A stretch of 15,354 nucleotides of DNA from Euperipatoides rowelli (lineage: Eukaryota; Onychophora; Udeonychophora; Euonychophora; Peripatopsidae). The notes under the pieces are model-generated. The model ran no database searches, was not told where the DNA came from, and was given only the letters and a program-made list of their open reading frames with translations. Positions 1-7,277 of this stretch are shown here, one piece after another. The translations under genes were made by a program, and so were the position numbers. Location: NCBI GenBank assembly GCA_003024985.2, contig PXIH01S0006191.1; one strand, written 5' to 3'. The first letter of the stretch is position 1, and each line of letters starts with the position of its first letter.

Positions 1-425
1 TTAAAATTGAAATTTAATGCTAATCTACCCTTTTTAATTTTTTTTTTAATTACTGGTATAACAAAAATATTGAGGATACTTTTTTTTTTCTCTAGGCACA
101 CTAAAAAGTAGTAAATAATTATAATATGTAGCCTATCTAGAGTAATAATAAAGTAAAAACAAATAATTTGTGAATTTAACATTTAAATGTTTTTTTAAAT
201 TTTAACTATATTACTTTTATTCAAGTTTATTCAAATAAATTGTTTGATTTCTTTTTCAATGAATTATTTGCCTCAAAGTAATTTACTCTATTCATTATTC
301 TACTTAAAGATACCAAATTTTATGTCAGACATTTTAACAATTTGGACGTGTCCAACACCATATTCCTGTGTCCGACACCATCATTTAAAAATTTACTAAA
401 AATAGAGAAAGATAAATAGAATAGA
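1..425. other. AT-rich spacer, no gene seen
   Basis: I see no gene, RNA or recognisable transposon here. The stretch is AT-rich with A and T runs. Its only structure is the short direct repeat listed at 348-381. Confidence 0.6.
348..381. repeat. 14-bp direct repeat, period 20 bp
   Basis: The 14-mer gtgtccRacaccat occurs at 348-361 and again at 368-381, with one difference (A to G). A weaker echo (tatccaacaccaaa) lies near 559. It is a small local duplication of unknown meaning, notable because it holds two of the few CpGs in the area. Confidence 0.6.
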
Positions 426-584
426 ATGGCAATTTACATCATAATGTATGAAACCTTAGGTAACTTAAATCAAGTTAACTGGGGTTTGAAATATCTGAAA
501 ATCACAGAGATTTGCACGTTTGTTCTCAAAACTGAAAATTTTCTATTTAAAAGCCTATATCCAACACCAAACTTTGTTAACTAA
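426..584 (+). CDS. hypothetical 52-codon reading frame
   Basis: An open frame runs from ATG at 426 (second ATG at 444) to TAA at 582-584, with no family resemblance I recognise. The peptide begins MAIYIIMYETLGNLNQVNWG and is moderately charged rather than a simple low-complexity product. No promoter, splice site or polyadenylation signal clearly belongs to it. In DNA this AT-rich a 52-codon frame can arise by chance. It could equally be an older piece of whatever left the cysteine-rich frame at 689-937, since both lie on the same strand 100 bases apart. Low confidence that it is a gene. Confidence 0.15.
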   Translation: MAIYIIMYETLGNLNQVNWGLKYLKITEICTFVLKTENFLFKSLYPTPNFVN

Positions 585-688
585 TTTGAGGCATATATTA
601 GCATTTTAAAAATTAAATTTTGTTATGGATATGTTCAATATTAATGCCTTTTTCTTAATCAATTTTTAAAAAAATCTTTAAAAAATAA

Positions 689-937
689 TGGATACTTAAA
701 AGAAATATAAATTTTTGTTATCAGCAAAATCTAAATTTTGCTGCATGAATCGCACATGTAATAAAAAAGAATTGCAATGAAACAGTATGCATTGAAAATG
801 ATTATAATTTATCTAAACCAGTAATGTATTGTATAAAACATAAAAATTGTGGATATTCAGGTTGTGATAATATTGTTGTAATTAATCCTAATTATTTCAC
901 TATTTCTGATCATGACTATGAATGTTTCCACCAATGA
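689..937 (+). pseudogene. decayed cysteine-rich reading frame, family not recognised
   Basis: One frame stays open from 689 to TGA at 935-937, apart from a single internal TGA at 746-748. The last 62 codons read like real protein: mixed charge, few repeats and a Cys/His pattern including CIKHKNCGYSGC (830-865) and HDYECFH (911-931). The spacing suggests a small metal-binding module, but it does not match a zinc-finger family I can name. An overlapping frame starts at 934-936 and continues to the stop at 1012-1014 (MNTIFDLIIIDD at its start), so a -1 frameshift may have split one protein. The RTE reverse-transcriptase piece follows directly on the same strand. I infer a dead gene or mobile-element ORF. 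Confidence 0.4.
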
Positions 938-1029
938 ATACCATATTTGATTTAATTATAATTGATGATATAATATTTCCATCTCTAGATTTCCAATCAT
1001 TTATATCCCACTAATTGACTTCTACTCTG

Positions 1030-1230
1030 ATAACTAATGCACCTACCACGTATAACATTTTCACCAAGGTTCTAACAGGTTGCATAAATAATAAGATAAG
1101 GCTCAATCAAAAAATCAAACTAGTTTCAGAAATGGATTTAGCTTCATGGAGCACCTTCAAGTTGTACAAGAAGTCATTCAAAGATGCAATGAATATGAAT
1201 TTTCCTTATAAATACCATTTGCTGATATAA
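1030..1230 (+). pseudogene. RTE-type LINE reverse transcriptase fragment (RT motifs 1-2A)
   Basis: The translation resembles the palm N-terminal part of RTE-clade reverse transcriptases, which copy element RNA at a nicked target site. In one frame TYNIFTKVLTGCINNKIRLN matches the family's YKxFTKVLxxRI block. After a frameshift near 1125 a second frame gives SFRNGFSFMEHLQVVQEVI, matching the family's AGFRxGFSTxDHIxxVxxxI. It then gives CNEYEFSL, a stop, and IPFADIKIE in place of the motif-A consensus. The catalytic aspartate is still visible as FAD, but the frame is broken on both sides. Downstream, the rest of the RT is missing until about 3796, where the same kind of element resumes. I am fairly sure of the RTE assignment and certain the copy is dead. 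Confidence 0.6.
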
Positions 1231-1263
1231 AAATAGAATAGATTACAAAATATAAAGTTTAAT

Positions 1264-1325
1264 TTAACCTTCCTATGGTCCTGTGTTTTACCTACACCAA
1301 TATTCTTCAGGTCATATTGACCCAA
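1264..1325. repeat. possible piggyBac-like terminus (TTAA + CCTTCC) with a dyad
   Basis: TTAA at 1264-1267 is followed by CCTTCCTATGGTCC. This resembles the start of piggyBac-type inverted repeats, which begin with C-rich sequence next to a TTAA target site. A 13-bp dyad, ggtcatattgacc, lies at 1310-1322. I could not find a matching inverted end, so this may be a solo or truncated terminus, or chance. Confidence 0.25.
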
Positions 1326-1439
1326 ATTTAATTATTGTAAGTATTGTGTTAAAAAAAAACAGTAAATGCATCATAATATTATTTATTAAGTAAAATTAAG
1401 AAAAAAAGTAATAAAGAACTATACAATTTAAATAATAAA

Positions 1440-1925
1440 AGAAAAAGCAGTTTAGCAGTCATTAATGTCTTTCACATACTAGGAATTGCTGATTTGTAAT
1501 AACTCTTAGTATTATAAACTGTTTAAATAAAAAAATATAATTTCCAGTATTATAATTTGAAGTTTCACAACACTTATTAGGAAAATATTCAGGTAAAATT
1601 TAATAAATGAATGAGAAATTATCTAAAAATATTTATTCTATGTTGTTCCAATGAATCCAGGTCTAAAATGGATAAAGCTTCTCTTTAAGAAATGTTCCAG
1701 TTATTAAGAATAATACAGAGACTATTTTTTGAATATTATGTTCTAAACTTTTAAATTGTTTAGTCCAGACTACTAGACAATATTCTAACTGGGGATGAAT
1801 ACAACACAGTTTTTTTCATATTAAATAACATAAAAAAAAATTGTTAGCTTTAGAAATATAATTAATATTACAAAACCATTTAAAATCTTTTTGAATAATA
1901 ACTCCAAGGATTGAAGACTTATATA
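1440..1925 (-). pseudogene. C-terminal domain remnant of the minus-strand LINE
   Basis: Downstream of the RT on the minus strand, ILGVIIQKDFKW (about 1874-1910) matches the K-x-LGVxxDxxLxW block, and IHPQLEYCLVVW (about 1765-1800) matches the VRPxLEYxxPVW block found after the RT in CR1/L2/Jockey-type elements. Both lie within short open stretches separated by stops. More weakly readable sequence continues to about 1440, after which it is A-rich. No RNase H domain is visible. Confidence 0.55.
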
Positions 1926-1989
1926 CAACTGTAAGAGAAATATTACTGACAGATAAATTAAGATTAATCGGGATTTAGAAAAATCATGT

Positions 1990-2850
1990 ATCATAGCTGA
2001 AAATTTAGATAAGTTAATTGCCATAGACCTATTCTATTACAATTTCCAACATCAGGGATTAAATTATTTAATGTGGATTGAAAAGCATAAAGCAAATTAG
2101 ATTTTCTATCATTACTTATTAAGGTGAGATCATCAATAAATTTAAAATGATTAGAATTGTTTAAGCCAATAAAATTAGTTAAAATGATAAAGAGGAGTCG
2201 ACCAAGTAACAGAACCTTGTGGAACACCATTTGAACAATAAAACAATCTGGATTCATTAAATTGTAAGACTTGATAAAAGGATAATGAAATGATAAAAAG
2301 GAAGAAATCCAGCAAACAATAGAACCTGGAATTTCAAATAGAGAAGGGCTTTAATACATGCCTTATTATTATTATTATTTTCCATAATTTAAGAATAGAA
2401 TCGATATAAAAATTAAGATATTGTAATGAGGATCTTTGAGGAAGTCCTCCAAACTGAAATTTATCTATTTTGGGAAGAATACTATAATTAGATTAAATAG
2501 ATATCTTTTGCACATTTTTTAAATGACAGTAAAATAGATAATGTGTCTTAACATTATTGGAGAGGTTAGGTATTTAGTATTTGGCATAGAAACTATAAAG
2601 GATCTTTTCCTTACATCTTGACAAGTAAGTTGAGATAGAAACAAATTGATTAGATGTAAAACTTTGTTAAATAGTTCTAAGTAAAAAATTAGGAATGAAA
2701 TCAATAGAAAACTAATTATTGTAAGCTGTTTTTTAAAGGTCAAATGTAACGGATTTTTTAAATTTTTTTTAATTATTGATTTTAAAAGATAATTACTATA
2801 AAAAAAAATTCCACTGAAAAAAAATAATTTAAAATGCATAAAAAAAAAGT
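1990..2850 (-). pseudogene. reverse transcriptase remnant of the minus-strand LINE
   Basis: On the minus strand the RT begins with a VRKRSFIVSMPNTKY block (about 2555-2600) corresponding to the family's W-K-x-A-x-I-x-P-I-P-K motif. It continues with KFQFGGLPQRSSLQYL (about 2417-2463), matching the QFGxxxGxSTxxAL block, then PGSIVCWISSFLS (about 2290-2330). GVPQGS (2211-2228) follows, and after a frameshift LLFIILTNF and KFIDDLTLIS (about 2120-2195). The FIDD box is the polymerase YxDD active site with the two aspartates kept. The motif-A region lies around the (TTA)n tract at 2363-2379 and is unreadable. Multiple frame breaks make the copy inactive. Confidence 0.65.
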
Positions 2851-2944
2851 TATTTAAAGATAAAATTAAGNATTTTTTTTAGTAAAAATCTTTAAAAATC
2901 ATTAATAAAAAAAAAATTAAAAATCCGTCACATTTGACCTTTAA
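2733..2944. repeat. 204-bp foldback MITE flanked by TTAA, inside the minus-strand LINE
   Basis: The left arm (TTAA at 2733-2736, then AGGTCAAATGTAACGGATTT) is mirrored by the right arm (AAATCCGTCACATTTGACCT, then TTAA at 2941-2944). Complementarity continues inward with small differences for about 80 bp on each side, so almost the whole element folds on itself. The inner part is A/T runs and carries the single N at 2871. The TTAA on both sides is the target-site duplication expected of piggyBac-type transposition. However, the tip AGGTCA is not a classic piggyBac tip, and TTAA is common in this DNA. It encodes nothing. Confidence 0.7.
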
Positions 2945-3289
2945 GCTAGTTCAATACCCATATATATCATCAACTGAGGACATTGAAAAATAAGGAAGAT
3001 CTATTGAAAAATATTTCATAGGTCATAAAACTTATTAAAACCAAAAGATACATTTTGTCTAATAGATTGAAAATAATGTTTCTTAGATAGAAAGACCTAG
3101 TTTCACCAAGATCACCAATTTTAATAATATATATTTTTAAGTAAATTAATTTACATATATCAGTTAAACAATTGACAAGATATGTCATTTACTGCAATAT
3201 TTTTTACAGAAAAACAAATAAAAAAGAGTGAACTGAATACAGAGTTAAAAAATTCAGCCAAATGCAATTAATGTTAACAAAAATTAGAC

Positions 3290-3795
3290 CAGTCAAAAGT
3301 TGATATGTATTCTGCAGAGGATAAATTTAGGTTTGTCATTAGTAGAAATGTAAGATTCAGGAATTAAAATTACCAAGTTATGATCAGAAGAAGAAATAGG
3401 TCCTTTAAAAATATTAAAATCAAATGAACCTTTAAACTAACACTTGTCTAAAATTTTAGAATATCTTGTGGGCTGAGCATAGTATAGGTATTAGATAAAT
3501 TAAAGTCTCCAATGACCGATAATATAAACTCAATTTGTTTTGGATGCCCTAAAATTAAGTTATTCTTAAGACATACTGAATATTGATTTGATCAACAATA
3601 TGATAAGAAATTAATAGCCACAGTAAGAATGCACAAAGACACCAACAAGATCAAAATTCAAAAAGAAGTTTGTCAAGATGATAGAATCTCCCCAAAGTAA
3701 GTTTACTGCTACACTTGAAGAAGTAAAAGTCTAGATTGGGAATGTAGATAAATGAAGACTACTTGAACCATCTATATTTTACTGATTATATTGTT
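3290..3795 (-). pseudogene. APE-type endonuclease remnant of the minus-strand LINE
   Basis: This is the target-nicking endonuclease domain, of the exonuclease III/APE fold. Visible pieces, in order, are a beta-strand block (FDLVGVFVHSYCG, about 3620-3660), the catalytic loop IGDFNLSNTY (about 3485-3513) with the GDFN signature, and the C-terminal SSSDHNLVILIPESY (about 3350-3394) with its catalytic Asp-His pair. At least one in-frame stop separates the last two blocks and frameshifts occur further upstream. The N-terminal catalytic glutamate region (ETWL in relatives) is not readable. Its upstream limit is where plus-strand RTE sequence begins. Confidence 0.6.
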
Positions 3796-4375
3796 TAGTT
3801 ACAATAAGTCTAGAAGACTTACAAAAACAGATCACTGATTATAGTAAGTGAAAATAGCTAAATGTAGGCCTGAAAATGGATTGAGAAAAAAAACCCAAAG
3901 TGATGATCAACCAGTATGTCCTACATAAAATGACAAGTGAATGGTAATGTTATTGAAGGCAGTAACTATGTTTGTTTGGTTCAACTGACATCTGTAAGTG
4001 AAAGCAAAATGTGTGAAATTAATTATCAGACAAATGAAAATGGTCTGGAGTGCCTTTGCAAAATTATATAACATTTTGATAGGAAAACATCTTTTATGTC
4101 TATAAATAAAAGAACTTGATCAGTGTGTACTGTCAGTGATGACATATGGAAACTTGGATACTCAATTCAAAGATAATTAAAAAACTACAAAATTTGCATA
4201 GAGGTGAAGTATGATGTAACAACAGGGCAGGATCAAGAAAAATTGAATAGATTACAGCACAAATGGTTAAGATCTTATTGAAAGAGTCAAGAATTTAAGA
4301 GTGTAAATGTGCAAAGGATAGACTGTAGCAAGATGAAAGGATGGACTATAGAAATGTCATCAGGATTCCAAGGGA
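3796..4375 (+). pseudogene. RTE-type LINE fragment (RT end and C-terminal region)
   Basis: Plus-strand reading gives, in order, the blocks that close an RTE-type ORF. VGLKMD plus KKPKVMIN (3864-3908) corresponds to GLKMNxxKTKVM. VIEGSNYVCLVQL (about 3946-3984) matches IExVxxYVYLGQ. MKMVWSAFAKL (about 4036-4068) matches RIxxxWxAFxKL, and QCVLSVMTYG (4121-4150) matches QCVLPVMTYGxETW. KKLQNLHRGEV follows (about 4181-4213). Later pieces up to about 4370 are weakly readable. Stops and at least two frameshifts are present. Same orientation and family type as the fragment at 1030-1230. A middle RT part with the FADD box is missing between them. Confidence 0.65.
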
Positions 4376-5161
4376 TAAAAAAAAATAAGAGATAAATATT
4401 ATTGCAAATTATGATTGCCTTGATGTGTATTTGTTATAGAAAAAAATAATTTAACTGTTTTTTTATTTGTTTTCAATTTTATAATTTCAATATTAAATTA
4501 TTTTTTAATAAAACTAAGAATTTTAATTAATTCCTCATCAAATAAAAATGTTAAAATGTATTGGTCCTGTCATTTATGACATCACTTTATAAAGGTGGAT
4601 TAGATATTTAACATGTAATTATTAAATTCATTAAAAATTGTTTAGTGACAGAATTAACCTTTTTTAAAAAAAAATTAGAAAAATATATGTAATTTGGTTC
4701 TTTCTTTAGAGCACCTAATATTAATGGTATAATCAATAATGTCTATTGGCAGTAATTAGGGGGGGGGGGAAATAATTAATTTTATTTCATAAATTAAACA
4801 CCAAGAAAAAACATAAAATGGGGGAGGGGCAATTAGGAAATACTTACATTTAATTGGTGATAAACCCCAAACAATAATATTAAGTCAGTACCAATAAAAT
4901 AATTATTGAATATTAGCCTATTCTATATCAAAATTATGAGTAGTAGATAAGTAAGGGGAGGGTGAGGGTGTAAAGAGAGAGAGAGGAAACAAATGTTCAA
5001 AAAATGTTCCTGTCATTTTTGACAGACAAATATAAACTAGTCAATATTGAAATGAGGGAAGAGGAGAGAGGTAGGGTAGGGCAGGGATGGAAAGACAAAC
5101 AAAATTTTATTGAACCAAATTGTTGATGGGCAATTGCATTATACACATGCAATGTATAAAC
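4376..5161. other. spacer with purine-rich and G-rich tracts, no gene seen
   Basis: No coding sequence is recognisable. The stretch holds an 11-base G run (4759-4769), GGGGGAGGGG near 4820, and a polypurine area at about 4953-5095 with AGGG-type runs that could form G-quadruplex-like structures. The dyad ctgtcattWtgaca-type motif occurs at 4567-4581 and again at 5010-5024. Confidence 0.55.
4759..4769. repeat. poly-G run, 11 bases (one of three)
   Basis: Eleven consecutive Gs. An 11-base C run lies at 6406-6416 and another 11-base G run at 6583-6593. All three sit in otherwise AT-rich DNA. Confidence 0.9.
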
Positions 5162-5407
5162 AGCTCATTTCTGTTAGGTGTTAAGTCAGAATCACATTGG
5201 ACTTTATATCACATTGTTGTACATTACAGTGACACAAATAATTAGCTCATTTCTGTTAGGTGTTAAGTCAGAATCACACTGGACTTTATATCACATTGTG
5301 GTACAATGCAGTGACACAAATAATTGGCTCATTTCTGTTAGGTGTTAAGTCAGTATCACACTGGACTTTATATCACATTGTGGTACAATGCAGTGACAAA
5401 AACAATT
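5162..5407. repeat. 82-bp minisatellite, three tandem copies
   Basis: Three head-to-tail copies start at 5162, 5244 and 5326. Each begins rgctcatttctgttaggtg and ends near acacaaataatt. Copies two and three share changes (ttgtggtacaatgcag) that copy one lacks, so the third and second copies are closest and the last duplication probably involved them. The period of 82 bp is the same in both intervals. No reading frame runs through it. Confidence 0.9.
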
Positions 5408-5842
5408 TTTAAAGACCATAGCATTTAATGGGATGCCCCACATAGGAAAAATGTGCAAATTGCATTGATTTGCTGAGCCTGGGTTGGAAAAAATACATAG
5501 CATGTTTTAAAACTAGTCGTGGTGGCTTCTGTTGGAAATAACGGATCTTTTTTTTAAAACACATTGTTTTCAATGGGATGTGACACACACAACGCTAGTT
5601 TCATAGCATTGCTGGCTTTCTATTTCCGGTCTGTCGTATTGCTTTTCTACTGATAAAAGTTGCATAATCTTTCACAAATTACTAATACAAATCTTAAGGT
5701 TAACTTTTTACTGACGCTAAAGGAATATTCAAACTCCATCAGTTAATTCTCAAACCGTGGTATGTGAAACTGGCCTGCACTCACACATATTAAGTTCAAC
5801 GAATAAAGCCATCTATGTTTATGTTATTTTTTTCCCCATAAA
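5408..5842. other. spacer with a CpG patch and an ETS-like site
   Basis: No gene is recognised. CpGs are more frequent than in surrounding DNA between about 5515 and 5760. ATTTCCGGT at 5622-5630 (ACCGGAAAT on the minus strand) resembles an ETS/GABP promoter site, and cattgttttcaatg (about 5562-5575) is a small hairpin. On the minus strand, a short frame starting MEFEYSFSVSKKLTLRFV runs from about 5736 to a stop near 5650. A weak promoter or a decayed repeat are both possible. Confidence 0.3.
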
Positions 5843-5930
5843 CTTAATAGAAGCACTAAACAAACTGTTTGGGTTACCTTCATCTTGTTATAAAGGTAAC
5901 CCAAATTGTTTGTATAGCACTTCTATTAAG
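5843..5930. repeat. 88-base hairpin: 38-bp arms, 12-base loop
   Basis: The left arm is 5843-5880, the loop 5881-5892 (catcttgttata) and the right arm 5893-5930. Thirty-three of 38 arm positions are complementary. In a minus-strand RNA two more positions would become G-U pairs; in a plus-strand RNA one more would. Length and loop are compatible with a microRNA precursor, but a very short palindromic MITE would look the same. The arms begin and end cttaatagaag / cttctattaag. Confidence 0.75.
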
Positions 5931-6241
5931 ATAGGTGTTAGCAAAATACAAGTATGAATACAATGTAATGAAAAAAAAATCTCACTGCACAGGTCATTCT
6001 ATATTGTGACACCATAACTTATGGTCTTATTTCTTATTTTTTATCACAGTGAAATACAAAGTCCTGTATGATTTCTGGCCATATTGCAGAAAAATAAATC
6101 AGCATTGGATAAGATTCTGGGACAAAAGTGATGGGGGATGGAAGGGAGGGGGAGGAGTGGAGGGATGGAAAAAAATTCCATTTTTCAAGCAAAATTATTC
6201 CCATTATTCTTAAAAGATATTCAGCAAATCTTAATATAATA
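5931..6241. other. spacer with G-rich purine tract
   Basis: No gene is recognised. The plus strand at about 6130-6171 is almost all purine, with G runs of 5, 3, 5 and 3, and could form a G-quadruplex. A minus-strand open frame across it (6034-6258) owes much of its length to this simple-sequence tract (Ser/Pro-rich) and I do not treat it as a gene. Confidence 0.45.
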
Positions 6242-6297
6242 AAAGAAACAAAGGCCATAGGTCACAGGTAAAGAAACAAAGGCCATAGGTCACAGGT
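6242..6297. repeat. perfect 28-bp tandem duplication
   Basis: The unit aaagaaacaaaggccatagg plus tcacaggt occurs twice without change, at 6242-6269 and 6270-6297. The perfect identity indicates a recent event. On the minus strand each unit reads acctgtgacctatggcc. Confidence 0.95.
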
Positions 6298-6889
6298 AAA
6301 GTAATCAAACATTTTAAAATAGATGGACTTAAGACTTACACAAATAAATTTATAGCAAGTTGAGAAATAAAAAAATAAATGACAATTTATGGAGCTTTTT
6401 TAGTTCCCCCCCCCCCTCCTTTTTTCACAAACATCTACTGATAACCCCCTGCATTTACTAATTTCTTATGATTGAAATGGATAGCAGCCTTGTTTTATTT
6501 CTACAGTCTTAACCTTACCCTCAACCCTAGCTTCTTCTATTATGCTCCAACTCTCAGATAATCAAGGATCCTAATAATTAATGGGGGGGGGGGAGATAAA
6601 ACTTACCCAAATTATTATTTTTTAAACCTAAAAATACTTTAAATCTTAAAATACTTTTCTTTCAACAAGATTTTAATAGATCTATTTTATTTACTTCATC
6701 TTAATTAAAGTGTTTTTTTTTAAATAGTTTTAAAAATAAAATCAATTCTTTAAGAAGAAAAAAAGGCATAAATCAATTTATTCGTAAATGAAAAAGAAAA
6801 AAAAAGAGACAAAACTAAGATGAGTGATCACGAATACTCATATGTCTTTTAAGATTAGTTATTTGAGATGGGAAACATGCTTTTAAATA
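6298..6889. other. AT-rich spacer, no gene seen
   Basis: It holds the 11-base C run (6406-6416), the 11-base G run (6583-6593) and long A/T runs. On the minus strand AATAAA lies at about 6778-6783 and could serve as a polyadenylation signal for a transcript from the 7.4-kb promoter, but nothing ties it to one. Confidence 0.5.
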
Positions 6890-6966
6890 TTCATTTCATA
6901 AACAATATCTACAGTAGTATTATGCTCTATACAATCTCAATGAGAATAATAGTACTATGAAATGAA
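6890..6966. repeat. bulged inverted repeat
   Basis: The outer arms ttcatttcata (6890-6900) and tatgaaatgaa (6956-6966) are fully complementary. The inner arms 6913-6927 and 6942-6956 match at 13 of 15 positions. The left side carries an extra 12 bases (6901-6912). The loop is 6928-6941. It looks like a foldback sequence with an insertion or bulge. Confidence 0.55.
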
Positions 6967-7019
6967 AAGAATTTTAATATGTTATATTTTTTTTAAAATA
7001 TCCATTCAAGATTATTAGA

Positions 7020-7133
7020 TTAATAATTTTTAGTTTGAGGTTGTTTAATACCTCCCCAAGCAAAACCACCTAGTCTAATACCTTTAATGTTTCCACGTGA
7101 AACTTTATTACAGCACGTGTCTTCTCCATTCAT
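7020..7133 (-). CDS. 37-codon reading frame, possible terminal exon
   Basis: On the minus strand ATG at 7133-7131 opens a frame to TAA at 7022-7020; the same frame is open upstream to a TAA about 24 bases before the ATG. The peptide (NKVSRGNIKGIRLGGFAWGG in its middle) is rich in Gly and basic residues and looks unlike AT-driven noise. Two CACGTG E-box cores lie in it (about 7094-7099 and 7114-7119). It sits 67 bases beyond the end of the candidate second exon of the gene starting at 7373. However, no acceptor here joins that gene in the correct phase: exon 1 ends in phase 0, while every AG near the start of this frame needs phase 1 or 2. I do not recognise the product. Confidence 0.3.
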   Translation of the reverse strand: MNGEDTCCNKVSRGNIKGIRLGGFAWGGIKQPQTKNY

Positions 7134-7199
7134 AATTTCAACACAAAGACATGAATTTTAATAAAATGCTTTAACAATTAATATACGGTAATTAATAAA

Positions 7200-7277
7200 T
7201 CAGAAATTGCAATAAGCTTCGCTTTTTATAACCTTATCTAATTTTAGAATCATTTCGCTTATCACAGGTCTTGCACC
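7200..7277 (-). CDS. candidate second exon of the 7373 gene
   Basis: If the intron beginning GTAAGT at 7313 ends at the AG at 7279-7278, the frame of exon 1 continues for 25 codons (GARPVISEMILKLDKVIKSE, then AYCNF) to TGA at 7202-7200. That would give a 45-residue protein. In favour: the phase fits, a pyrimidine tract (cttccactttttctatttat) precedes the AG, and the residues look protein-like. Against: the intron would be only 36 bases, below the usual animal minimum. The true second exon may instead lie further left. Confidence 0.3.
   Translation of the reverse strand, partial: GARPVISEMILKLDKVIKSEAYCNF

Larger units (their letters stand above)
1440..3795 (-). mobile_element. degenerate minus-strand LINE (Jockey/L2/Rex-like), split by a MITE
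   Basis: Read on the minus strand, the conserved landmarks of an APE-type non-LTR retrotransposon occur in the right order from high to low coordinates. They are endonuclease GDFN (3499-3510) and SDHN (3377-3388), RT thumb and finger blocks, GVPQGS (2211-2228), FIDD (2129-2140), and the C-terminal ILGVIIQKDFKW and LEYC blocks (about 1760-1920). Many stops and frameshifts interrupt the frames, so it is dead. The DHNLVILIPE context and the QFG and FIDD wording of its RT differ from the plus-strand LINE at 10224-14345, so this is a separate family. A TTAA-flanked foldback element is inserted at 2733-2944. Exact ends and any target-site duplication could not be set; the poly(A)-type tail may lie near 1340-1400. 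Confidence 0.7.

Noticed and set aside
1310-1322. hormone-receptor-type palindrome (ggtcatattgacc)
   Set aside because: AGGTCA-type inverted repeats resemble nuclear-receptor sites, but this lies within a likely transposon end and has no nearby gene.
2519-2839. 106-codon minus-strand open frame
   Set aside because: It joins part of the foldback element's T-rich arm to a piece of the minus-strand LINE RT. Only the LINE part is meaningful and is annotated there.
2970-3188. 72-codon minus-strand open frame
   Set aside because: It lies inside the minus-strand LINE between endonuclease and RT, without recognisable motifs; probably linker remnant or chance.
5162-5407. CRISPR-like array
   Set aside because: The 82-bp units are directly contiguous with no unique spacers, and the genome is animal; it is a minisatellite.
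5757-5957. 66-codon plus-strand open frame
   Set aside because: Most of it is the translation of the hairpin at 5843-5930; no motif and no gene context.
6034-6258. 74-codon minus-strand open frame
   Set aside because: Its centre is a Ser/Pro-rich translation of the purine tract and its end is part of the 28-bp duplication; no family resemblance.
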